DNA from: Chloroflexota bacterium
GTDB taxonomy: Bacteria > Chloroflexota > Dehalococcoidia > SM23-28-2 > RBG-16-64-32
Reading direction: 5' to 3'
DNA length: 5,189 nt
Assembly: GCA_022560365.1 (NCBI GenBank)
Contig: JADFTG010000112.1
Location: forward strand, 1-5,189
Every line of letters begins with the position of its first letter. Position 1 is the first letter of the stretch. Of the stretch, positions 1 to 5,189 are shown piece after piece. The translations under genes were made by a program, and so were the position numbers. Below the pieces are notes generated by a model, which was not told where the DNA came from, made no database searches, and saw only the letters and a list, made by a program, of their open reading frames with translations.

Positions 1-1
1 T

Positions 2-208
2 CAGACGGCAACGCACGGCCCCGACTTCACCGATCCGACCGAAGAGCCCAGGACTGAGACAGACACGCCGACACCGTCGGCGCCAGAGGGCGAAGACGGC
101 GATGACGACGGTCTGGACATCATGGTGTTCGTGATTCTGGCCGCGGGGGTCGCGGGCGGTGTTGGACTACTCGTGCTGATCAGTTACTTCGTGCGCCGCG
201 GCGCTTGA
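2..208 (+). CDS. C-terminal end of a membrane-anchored surface protein (partial, start outside window)
   Basis: An open frame enters at the left edge and runs 68 codons to a TGA at 206-208. The visible residues fall into three parts. The first is a Pro/Thr/Asp/Glu-rich stalk of about 38 residues (TDTPTPSAPEGEDGDDDG near its end). The second is a hydrophobic helix of about 24 residues (starting IMVFVILAAG). The third is a short tail ending RRGA. This is the usual layout of a C-terminal stop-transfer anchor, with the stalk outside and the two arginines in the cytoplasm. The catalytic or binding part lies upstream of the window, so no function can be given. It converges on the gene ending at 325. 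The frame is supported by its composition and anchor logic, not by a recognised family. Confidence 0.7.
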   Translation, partial: QTATHGPDFTDPTEEPRTETDTPTPSAPEGEDGDDDGLDIMVFVILAAGVAGGVGLLVLISYFVRRGA

Positions 209-232
209 GTATCTTGTCGATCGCACTCCACG

Positions 233-254
233 GGCGGCCCCTGCTCGGTCCGCC
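233..254. terminator. Weak GC hairpin in the convergent gap (possible terminator)
   Basis: GGCGGCCC (233-240) can pair with GGTCCGCC (247-254) around a 6-base loop, with one internal mismatch. It sits 25 bp after the stop of the left gene and about 70 bp past the end of the opposing gene. There is no T-run on either side, so a classic intrinsic terminator is not shown. Nothing else was recognised in the 116-bp gap 209-324. Confidence 0.2.
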
Positions 255-324
255 GGCTCGCCTGTCGCACTGACGCCAGTACCTGGCTCCCCCAACCCCG
301 CCAGATATCGCTGACCCGACCGCT

Positions 325-786
325 CTATCGTTGCCCTGGTCGCGGGTAGCCAAGCGCTACGCCAGCGTCACGGAGGAGACCGCGGAGGTGATCGATTTCT
401 ACAGCGACGGAAAAATCAGAGGCGCCAGCTGCGATACCGTCTTCCACCCGGATGATCCACTCGCACAGATTCTCGGCGGCGATGGGGTCGAGCTCGTCCA
501 GGTGTGATTGGGCGACGTACGTGAAGTCGTGAACGGGACCGAAGAGAGCGCTCTCCGCACGCGCGCGGTCGCCGGCGACGATCATGTCCACCACCTCCTT
601 GAGGGCGGCGTCCTGATCGGCGAAGGCCTGCGCGGAAACAGAGCCGGATTCGCGTGGCCGAAGGTCACGATCGCAGGTGTCGCCGCCGCCACCTGTGGCC
701 TCGCGGATGAGGAAGAAAGCGCCGACGAAAATGATCGCGAGGACGCCGCAGCTCGCACCCCAAAGCCAGGCGTTACTCCAAGTCAT
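325..786 (-). CDS. Hypothetical protein with one N-terminal membrane helix (153 aa)
   Basis: I do not recognise a family. After a short Trp-rich N-terminus (MTWSNAWLWG) there is one hydrophobic helix at about residues 8-27. A glycine/charge-rich linker (about 31-55) follows, then a mostly helical soluble domain of about 95 residues rich in Ala, Asp and Glu (about 56-146). There are three cysteines: 13 inside the helix, 38 just after it, and 108 in the soluble domain. The helix looks like an uncleaved anchor. Cys13 is preceded by G-A-S and not by a Leu-led lipobox, so a lipoprotein is unlikely. The ATG at 786 is preferred because it puts the membrane helix at the N-terminus and lies below a perfect -10 box (838-843). 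A GAGGGGG purine run (complement of 803-809) is about 16 nt before the ATG, far for a Shine-Dalgarno site. It is likely its own transcription unit, since 144 bp separate it from the upstream gene. Confidence 0.65.
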   Translation of the reverse strand: MTWSNAWLWGASCGVLAIIFVGAFFLIREATGGGGDTCDRDLRPRESGSVSAQAFADQDAALKEVVDMIVAGDRARAESALFGPVHDFTYVAQSHLDELDPIAAENLCEWIIRVEDGIAAGASDFSVAVEIDHLRGLLRDAGVALGYPRPGQR

Positions 787-837
787 CTCAATACGATTCT
801 GGCCCCCTCATTCCGTATCACATGGAGGGTTGCGGCC

Positions 838-864
838 ATTATAGGCAGCTGTCGGGCGCGTCAG
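838..864 (-). promoter_or_regulatory. Candidate sigma70-type promoter for the 325-786 gene
   Basis: On the - strand a perfect TATAAT (complement of 838-843) stands out in GC-rich surroundings, 51 bp before the ATG at 786. A partial -35, CTGACG (complement of 859-864, four of six matches to TTGACA), lies upstream with a 15-bp spacer, which is shorter than the preferred 17. Transcription would start near 831 and leave a leader of about 45 nt. The -10 is convincing by sequence and the -35 is weak. Confidence 0.45.
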
Positions 865-896
865 TAGGGGTGCAGATGACGAAACTACACCAGGAC

Positions 897-917
897 GTGA
901 TCGGAGACCCCGGTCAC
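897..917 (-). terminator. Imperfect hairpin just after the copper-monooxygenase-like gene (possible terminator)
   Basis: Read on the - strand, an imperfect inverted repeat begins 13 nt after the TAG at 931-933. GTGA pairs with TCAC at the ends; then, after one C-A mismatch, CGG pairs with CCG around a very small loop. There is no clear T-run behind it. It sits where the end of the two-gene transcript is expected, but the structure is marginal. Confidence 0.25.
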
Positions 918-918
918 T

Positions 919-1290
919 GTTTCCGTCGCTCTACACGCAGCCGGCGCCGAACACGGGCTTGATGGCGAGGACGTCAACTATGTTCACTGGCCCACCTGAA
1001 GCGTCCAGGTCGTGGCGGACACTGATAGCCCCGAACACCGGCTTCAGCGCGAGGACGTCGACAATGTCGACCGCCTTATTGTCGTCGAAGTCCGGGGGCC
1101 AGTCAGGTAGGCCCAGGCCGTCGTCACATGCCATGCCGGGATCCGTGGAGAGGAACGTCTCGGCAGCGTCGTCGAAGCCGTCGCAGTCCGAATCGTCAAC
1201 GGGGATAGGCCACGGCGGTAAGCCCTGGCCGGAATTCGGCCACGCCGGGCAATTGTCACTGGCGTCGGGAACGCCATCGGCGTCCCAGTC
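919..1290 (-). repeat. Duplicated tail module, copy 1 (direct repeat with 2316-2687)
   Basis: This segment aligns without gaps to 2316-2687 at a constant offset of 1397. It codes for the whole TSP3-like plus dockerin-like tail and includes 12 bp beyond the stop codon. The encoded tails match at 96 of 119 positions by hand count. A 66-bp stretch (1001-1066) is identical at every base, including synonymous sites. Confidence 0.9.
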
Positions 1291-1383
1291 CGGCGGATCC
1301 GTCGTCTCATAGACGAACACTATCGCGATGCCCATCATGTCGTCTTTCGCCGAGGGGGAATTGTATCGGGCGTGCAGACGCAC
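931..1383 (-). CDS. C-terminal part of the same protein after the frameshift: end of PHM-like fold, TSP3-like repeats, dockerin-like pair
   Basis: The frame is open from about 1422, and the nominal GTG at 1383 has no ribosome-binding site. This is almost certainly the continuation of the 1307-2293 frame and not a separate gene. In-frame residues before the GTG read L-T-A-G-D-T. Residues 1-25 finish the copper-monooxygenase-like domain. M16/M17 in KDDMMGIAIVFVY fit the Met ligand of the second copper site, which in PHM sits in a similar D-E-M-x-x-(L/I)-Y strand. Residues 32-80 are thrombospondin-3-like Asp-rich calcium repeats (DADGVPDASDNCP, DSDCDGFDDA). Residues 99-119 and 124-146 are two dockerin-like EF-hand repeats. 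The first matches D1-x-D3-x-N5 ... D12 followed by VLALKPVFG; the second has one extra residue in its loop. The protein ends -GCV. The tail is a near copy of the protease tail. Confidence 0.65.
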   Translation of the reverse strand: MRLHARYNSPSAKDDMMGIAIVFVYETTDPPDWDADGVPDASDNCPAWPNSGQGLPPWPIPVDDSDCDGFDDAAETFLSTDPGMACDDGLGLPDWPPDFDDNKAVDIVDVLALKPVFGAISVRHDLDASGGPVNIVDVLAIKPVFGAGCV

Positions 1384-2293
1384 TGTGTCGCCAGCTGTCA
1401 GCCGATACGGGCGTACAGCCGCTCATGTGCTCGATATGGCCAAGGTAGGCGGGATCGCCCGGGTCCGTGACCAGGCTTGCGGCCGGATGGCCTTCATCAC
1501 CGGCCGGCACCGGGGCAGGGGCAAAGGCCGAGCCAGCCGCGTATCCCGCCACCGAATTACACAGGTACTCGCCGCTCGCAACGTCTTCGATGGCGATGTT
1601 GATTCCGTAATCGTGAACGTGGCCGCCGGTCGCTATCAAGTCGCCGGTGATGGTCGCAGTCCAATCCCAGTGCGTGTCCGACTCGCCGGCCGGAACCGCG
1701 AATTCGGAATCGGAGCAGTTGTCCACGTCGAGCCAGACCGGCGTCACCGGGCGCACATCGTCGGAGCCGGAACGGTAGGTGAACGTGAACTCAAGGTACA
1801 TGTTACGCGCCTCGGGCTTCATATTCATCAGGTGCATGGCGAGGCGCCATTGGAATCCCGCGGGATTGTACAGGCCGTATCCCGACGGGAACTGACGCCC
1901 AGTCCGCTCGTTCCCGGAGGCAAACAGCCGCGTTCCCAGCAGACCCGGCCCCGTGCTCGGGCAGGTTACGTCCTGCGCTGAGTTGCTGAACACAACGACG
2001 TGGTGCAACATCGCCATCGTGCTGAAGTTGGCTGTCGTTCCATCGTCATAGACCATATTCGGTACGATCGACGTGATGTAGCAGTCGGTGCACGGCTGCG
2101 CGACGTCGAACTGCAACGTGTTGTAGTTTCCCGGCCCGCCGCCGACCGCCGCCGGGACGTTGAAGGGCCCCCAGCTAACGACCACAGTCGTCGAAGCCGC
2201 TCGCGCATCGCCGCCGCCCGTGACGATCAGCGCCGCGAGCAAGAGACCGCCAGCCCCGGCCAGGATCACTGAGCGCTTCATGTTGGCGCACAT
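1307..2293 (-). CDS. Copper-monooxygenase-like (PHM-fold) secreted protein, N-terminal part before the frameshift
   Basis: Residues 5-33 form a signal peptide (MKRSVILAGAGGLLLAALIV, then a small-residue region before about 34), so the better start may be the ATG at 2281, four codons after the first ATG. Neither ATG has a clear ribosome-binding site. The rest resembles the copper type II monooxygenase fold of peptidylglycine alpha-hydroxylating monooxygenase. A C-x-x-C segment (68-71) precedes the first copper-site His pair (H97-H98 in MLHHVVVFSN). H154 in LAMHLMNM is a candidate third ligand. H225 and H227 in GGHVHDYG match the H-x-H of the second copper site. The real protein is readable to about residue 297; the last 31 residues (DSWRHS onward) are out-of-frame translation. 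The gene follows the protease by 34 bp on the same strand, suggesting co-transcription. Substrate unknown. Confidence 0.65.
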   Translation of the reverse strand: MCANMKRSVILAGAGGLLLAALIVTGGGDARAASTTVVVSWGPFNVPAAVGGGPGNYNTLQFDVAQPCTDCYITSIVPNMVYDDGTTANFSTMAMLHHVVVFSNSAQDVTCPSTGPGLLGTRLFASGNERTGRQFPSGYGLYNPAGFQWRLAMHLMNMKPEARNMYLEFTFTYRSGSDDVRPVTPVWLDVDNCSDSEFAVPAGESDTHWDWTATITGDLIATGGHVHDYGINIAIEDVASGEYLCNSVAGYAAGSAFAPAPVPAGDEGHPAASLVTDPGDPAYLGHIEHMSGCTPVSADSWRHSASARPIQFPLGERRHDGHRDSVRL

Positions 2294-2315
2294 GCTATCA
2301 CGCAGCGCATGTTCA

Positions 2316-2687
2316 GTTTCCGTCGCTCTACACGCAGCTCTTGTTGAAGACGGGCTTGATCTTGAGCACGTCGAGGATGTTCACTGGCCCACCCGATGCG
2401 TCCAGGTCGTGGCGGACACTGATAGCCCCGAACACCGGCTTCAGCGCGAGGACGTCGACAATGCCGATCGCCTTGTTTTCGTCGAAGTCCGGGGGCCAGT
2501 CAGGCAGGCCCAGGCCGTCGTCACAGGCCACGCCGGGATCCGTGGAGAGGAACGCCTCGGTGGCGTCGTCGAAGCCGTCGCAGTCCGGATCGTTGAGGGG
2601 GACCGGCCACGGCGGCGGGTTCTGCGCCGGGTTCGGCCACAGCGGGCAGTTGTCCAGCGCGTCCTCGACGCCGTCGGCGTCGCTGTC
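2316..2687 (-). repeat. Duplicated tail module, copy 2 (direct repeat with 919-1290)
   Basis: This is the protease-borne copy. The perfect block is at 2398-2463. Divergence is concentrated at the far C-terminus before the final Cys-Val and in the Pro/Trp-rich linker between the TSP3-like repeats. The 12 bases after the stop (2316-2327) are the same as those at 919-930. This makes up part of the 34-bp gap before the next gene. Confidence 0.9.
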
Positions 2688-5126
2688 GGGCCCGGGCGTT
2701 GGCGTGGGGCCGGTAAGGGAAGGGATGAGTGACCAGCCGATGAGCGAGCCGGTGTTGGGGTTGGCGATATCGACGACGGTTAGCCGCCAGCTGCCGGCTA
2801 TCTCCTCCCAGTTGAAGGCGCTGAGAGGCTCGTTCGGCACGAAAGCGCCGTCGATCGTTGGTAGGGCGGCAGCGCACTCGTCTTCGACGGTAGTGGCCGC
2901 AGCATCATCGAGGACCGCGATCATGTCGTTGCCGCTGCAGCCGAACGGCGAAGCCGGCACGCCGGGCCTGTCGACCAGCACGACCGTTGTGCCCGTTTCT
3001 ACGTGGGTGAGCGACGCTGACAGGTCGCCAACCCGCGTGTGGTCAATGCGCAGGCAAACGCGCAGATCCGCGATGACACCGCTGCCGGCGAGGACGATCG
3101 TGTCGCTGATGCCGAGCGGGTCAGCGTTGGGGATGGCGAGAGGGGATGCGGGGCTATCGCAGGCCGCCCCGTCGCAGGCGCCGCCGACCGGTATGTCAAA
3201 AGCCTCGACGACGGTCCCTGTGTCGCCAGCCGAGAAGGCGGAGCAGCCCATGCCGCGGCCGGCGAAGACCTGCCAGAGGTCGGCCTGGTTCGCGCCGCCC
3301 GTGGCCAGATCCGCCTGAAGGATCGCATCACGCGCGTCGAGCATTGTCGGCAGCAGCGGCGTAAGCATGAGGCCCTCAACGATCAACTCGTCAGCTGCGA
3401 CGCGCCCCGCGGCGAGGCCGAGATCGCCGACGTAGAACTGACGCAGGTCCCAGAGAGTGGCGGCCCAGATCTCGCCGTCGCGGTGAACCTGGCAGCCGGC
3501 ACTGCAGAGGTCGCCGTAGGTGAGTGGATTGGCGTCGTAGGCGAAGCGGCGGATGCCGCTGGCGGCGTTCTGCGTCGAGTATTCGCCCACGACCGGGTCG
3601 TCGTAGTAGGAGATCGCGAAGTAGTCGCTCCAGCCCTCGCCCATGGCGCCGCTCTGGATGCCGATCAGCGCGCCGACGCCGACGATCCGAGTGGAGACGC
3701 CGTGGGCGTACTCGTGGAACATCACGTCGCCGTCGAAGCTGGGATCACGGTTCGGTGCGGTGAAGAGAAACGAGGACAGCAGGGGGATGCTGCCTTCCGG
3801 AGGCGTTGCGAAGAACGCGTTGTTCAGGCAGTTGAAGTCCGGCAGGTAGGGGCAGGAATCATAGCCGGTGTAGGTGGTCGCGACGACCGGGTCGCCACCC
3901 AGGCCGCCGGCGCCGAAGTTGTCGTCCTGGAAGTTGCCGACCGCCTCCGTGAAACCGAGGTCGTAGAAGTAGTCGTGCGCCACGTTGACGAGGTAGAAGA
4001 GGTTCGTGACCGAAGTGCTCTCGTCCGGGTCGGGATCGCCGGTGAGCGCCCAGGAGTCGGCGAAGCCGAAGTTGAAATGCGTGTCCGGGTCGGACGCCAG
4101 GAACCCGCTGAAGTCGCCTAGGCGGTCAGCGATGGCCGCGACGTTGTTGCCGTTGGTGCAGATCACGCAGGCGCTCAGGGAGGTGGGCCCGATCCAGGAG
4201 TCCCGGGGAGCCGGCAGAGACCCGACGAAGGGGACGGTGGTCAGCGCCGACGCGTCCGGGTGCTCCGCGAAGACCTGGCCCTCGGGCCCGGTGTCGGCGG
4301 TCAGGTTCGATGAGTAGAGGAGCGCACCGTCGCCGGCGTCGACTACGACGTCCCAGTAGTCGATGACCTGCGGCACGAGGACGCGCCAGGCCAGCGTCGC
4401 GTCGCCGCCGCCGAGCGGGAAGACGACGAGGTTTGCAGCAGGGGCGAAGGCGTCGCTCAGGACAGGGGTGATGGTCGCCGTACCGGCCGGCTCGAGCGCC
4501 AGAGGAGGGCCGACGTGGGAGAAGGCGGCGTCGAGGGCCTGCGCTTCGGATAGGGCCGGACTGGAACCGAGAGCGGGCAGATCTGGATGGTAATTGCCGA
4601 TGAAGTTCAGTACACGGCCGTTTCCCGTCACCGCGATGCGGAGGACGGACTGGAAGACGGGCAGGCCGCCGTGCTCCTGCCGGTACTCGACGTGGGCGAG
4701 ACCAGAACGCTCGTTGACGTAGGAACGTGACTCGTCGAGGCCGGCGACGAAGTCTGGGGTGACGGCGAAGAGACCGGCGTTGTCGACGAGGAAGTCGCCG
4801 GCAATCTGCGCGGGGGAGCCAGTCGCGGGGGCGGAGAGGAAGGAACCGCGGGCGAGGACAGAGGTCGGTGTGCCGCTCAGCCGGTTGAAGTCCGCACTGA
4901 CGTCGGCGCCGGTCCGGGTTTGCAAGGCGTCGAGGGCCTCCAGCTGACCTTTGGTGGGCTCTTCTTCGTCGTCCGGCCCGATGAGGTCGCGGACGTCGAA
5001 GTGGTCACCGCCCCTCGCCGCGCCGACAGGCGCGATTCCGGAGCGGCCAGCCCACGATCCGGCGAGCAGCACGACGCCAAGCAGCGCAAGCAATGCAAGG
5101 CTATAAACGATGTGAGTGGGACGCAA
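2328..5126 (-). CDS. Secreted M36 (fungalysin-type) zinc metalloprotease with P-domain and dockerin-like tail
   Basis: Predicted exported zinc endopeptidase, 932 aa; fungal relatives are about 630 aa, and the extra length is C-terminal. In order: signal peptide (about 1-27); FTP-type propeptide (about 142-178, with YRQEHGGLPVF and a GRVLNF strand); PepSY-like propeptide (about 190-275); M36 catalytic domain (about 285-645); P-domain as in proprotein convertases (about 655-804); Pro/Thr linker; TSP3-like Asp repeats (814-864); dockerin-like pair (about 879-928). Zinc ligands are H471 and H475 of HEYAH and E497 of GEGWSD. E472 is the catalytic base, and H548 in QVHRDGEIWA is a candidate transition-state His. 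The propeptide implies secretion as an inactive zymogen. The start is TTG: an in-frame TAA lies two codons upstream, GGGGGT sits 5 nt before it, and starting there preserves the signal peptide. The copper-monooxygenase-like gene follows after 34 bp. Confidence 0.93.
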   Translation of the reverse strand: MRPTHIVYSLALLALLGVVLLAGSWAGRSGIAPVGAARGGDHFDVRDLIGPDDEEEPTKGQLEALDALQTRTGADVSADFNRLSGTPTSVLARGSFLSAPATGSPAQIAGDFLVDNAGLFAVTPDFVAGLDESRSYVNERSGLAHVEYRQEHGGLPVFQSVLRIAVTGNGRVLNFIGNYHPDLPALGSSPALSEAQALDAAFSHVGPPLALEPAGTATITPVLSDAFAPAANLVVFPLGGGDATLAWRVLVPQVIDYWDVVVDAGDGALLYSSNLTADTGPEGQVFAEHPDASALTTVPFVGSLPAPRDSWIGPTSLSACVICTNGNNVAAIADRLGDFSGFLASDPDTHFNFGFADSWALTGDPDPDESTSVTNLFYLVNVAHDYFYDLGFTEAVGNFQDDNFGAGGLGGDPVVATTYTGYDSCPYLPDFNCLNNAFFATPPEGSIPLLSSFLFTAPNRDPSFDGDVMFHEYAHGVSTRIVGVGALIGIQSGAMGEGWSDYFAISYYDDPVVGEYSTQNAASGIRRFAYDANPLTYGDLCSAGCQVHRDGEIWAATLWDLRQFYVGDLGLAAGRVAADELIVEGLMLTPLLPTMLDARDAILQADLATGGANQADLWQVFAGRGMGCSAFSAGDTGTVVEAFDIPVGGACDGAACDSPASPLAIPNADPLGISDTIVLAGSGVIADLRVCLRIDHTRVGDLSASLTHVETGTTVVLVDRPGVPASPFGCSGNDMIAVLDDAAATTVEDECAAALPTIDGAFVPNEPLSAFNWEEIAGSWRLTVVDIANPNTGSLIGWSLIPSLTGPTPTPGPDSDADGVEDALDNCPLWPNPAQNPPPWPVPLNDPDCDGFDDATEAFLSTDPGVACDDGLGLPDWPPDFDENKAIGIVDVLALKPVFGAISVRHDLDASGGPVNILDVLKIKPVFNKSCV

Positions 5127-5131
5127 GATTT

Positions 5132-5137
5132 ACCCCC
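5132..5137 (-). promoter_or_regulatory. Ribosome-binding-site candidate that supports the TTG start
   Basis: On the - strand GGGGGT lies 5 nt before the TTG at 5126. It is only a partial match to GGAGG, but it is the only purine-rich run at the right distance. Its last base belongs to an in-frame TAA (5130-5132), so translation cannot start further upstream in this frame. No convincing -10/-35 pair was seen in the remaining 50 bp to the window edge. Confidence 0.4.
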
Positions 5138-5189
5138 GTGCCTACTACGATACTCTGCTCGCCGGACGATCTCTACAGTTGTCGGCTGT

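Larger units (their letters stand above)
931..2293 (-). pseudogene. Frameshifted gene: secreted copper-monooxygenase-like (PHM-fold) protein with dockerin-like tail
   Basis: This entry covers the whole broken gene; its two reading frames are listed separately. The first frame loses sense after C-T-P-V-S at about residue 297. The second picks up the same fold (L-T-A-G-D-T-V-R-L) with no gap in meaning. The second frame starts one base later, so the DNA carries either one extra base or a two-base loss near 1400-1410. Removing one G of the GG at 1402-1403 gives a smooth CTPVSLTAGDTVRL and a protein of about 453 residues. The second frame contains a TGA at about 1423-1425, so the shift must lie 3' of that on the - strand. 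No slippery motif typical of programmed frameshifting is apparent. A sequencing or assembly error is as likely as a true mutation. Confidence 0.7.

Noticed and set aside
325..786. Lipoprotein reading of the small membrane protein (Cys13)
   Set aside because: The residues before Cys13 are W-G-A-S, without the Leu-type residue expected at -3, and the Cys is near the start of the hydrophobic stretch instead of its end.
508..867. + strand open frame of 119 codons opposite the small membrane protein
   Set aside because: It overlaps the opposite-strand gene almost entirely. That gene has a coherent membrane helix and an upstream -10 box, while this one shows neither.
1383..1422. Programmed ribosomal frameshift as explanation for the split copper-monooxygenase-like gene
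   Set aside because: No slippery heptamer, no stop-codon-dependent +1 site and no clear downstream structure at the junction. A simple indel or sequence error explains it better.
1328..1981. + strand open frame of 217 codons opposite the copper-monooxygenase-like gene
   Set aside because: Antisense to a frame with a signal peptide and ordered copper-site motifs. It has no membrane or domain features and an Arg-rich composition.
931..2687. Insertion sequence or transposon as the cause of the repeated tails
   Set aside because: There is no transposase, no terminal inverted repeats and no target duplication. The repeat boundaries follow the protein module apart from 12 bases after the stop.
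2341..3318. + strand open frame of 325 codons opposite the protease C-terminal region
   Set aside because: Antisense to the P-domain and tail. Its Ser/Arg/Pro-rich product looks like a reverse-strand shadow, and part of it recurs at 959-1312 only because the tail itself is duplicated.
3039..4121. Long + strand open frame (360 codons) opposite the protease catalytic region
   Set aside because: It lies wholly antisense to the protease, whose HEYAH and EGWSD motifs fix the true frame. Its product has no recognisable motif and a shadow-like Val/Ala/Arg/Asp composition. High GC makes such frames common.
5138..5189. Promoter for the protease in the last 50 bp of the window
   Set aside because: A TATCGT-like hexamer is present but no -35 partner at suitable spacing; too weak to call. 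The promoter may lie beyond the window.

Overview
This GC-rich window looks like bacterial chromosome. My best guess is a Chloroflexota lineage related to Dehalococcoidia. That is an inference from memory: secreted proteins of that group often end in thrombospondin-3-like calcium repeats followed by a dockerin-like pair with the motif D-x-L-x-x-K-P-V-(F/L)-G, and two proteins here end exactly that way. No rRNA, tRNA, CRISPR array or mobile element was seen.

Layout. (1) Positions 2-208, + strand: the last 68 codons of a protein that begins outside the window, ending in an acidic Pro/Thr-rich stalk, one membrane helix and a short basic tail. (2) 209-324: a convergent gap with only a weak hairpin. 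(3) 325-786, - strand: a 153-residue membrane-anchored protein of unknown function, preceded by a perfect TATAAT -10 box. (4) 931-2293, - strand: a secreted copper-monooxygenase-like protein (peptidylglycine alpha-hydroxylating monooxygenase, PHM, fold) with a calcium-repeat and dockerin-like tail. It is broken by a frameshift near 1400-1410, so it appears as two overlapping reading frames (1307-2293 and 931-1383). (5) 2328-5126, - strand: a 932-residue secreted M36 (fungalysin-type) zinc metalloprotease with propeptide, catalytic domain, P-domain and the same tail. Its start codon is TTG.

How they fit together. The protease and the copper-monooxygenase-like gene lie on the same strand 34 bp apart, so they are probably co-transcribed, protease first. 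Both products have export signals and share a 119-residue tail that is about 81% identical without gaps. The DNA similarity continues 12 bp past both stop codons and includes a 66-bp perfect block, which points to tail duplication or gene conversion. The simplest picture is a pair of exported enzymes delivered to the same place by a common calcium-binding tail. No cohesin-like receptor is visible here.

The most notable points are the PHM-like plus dockerin-like architecture, the frameshift that separates the copper site's predicted Met ligand from its His ligands, and the homogenised tail module. The protease catalytic assignment is firm, the PHM-like assignment is good but motif-based, and the organism is a guess.
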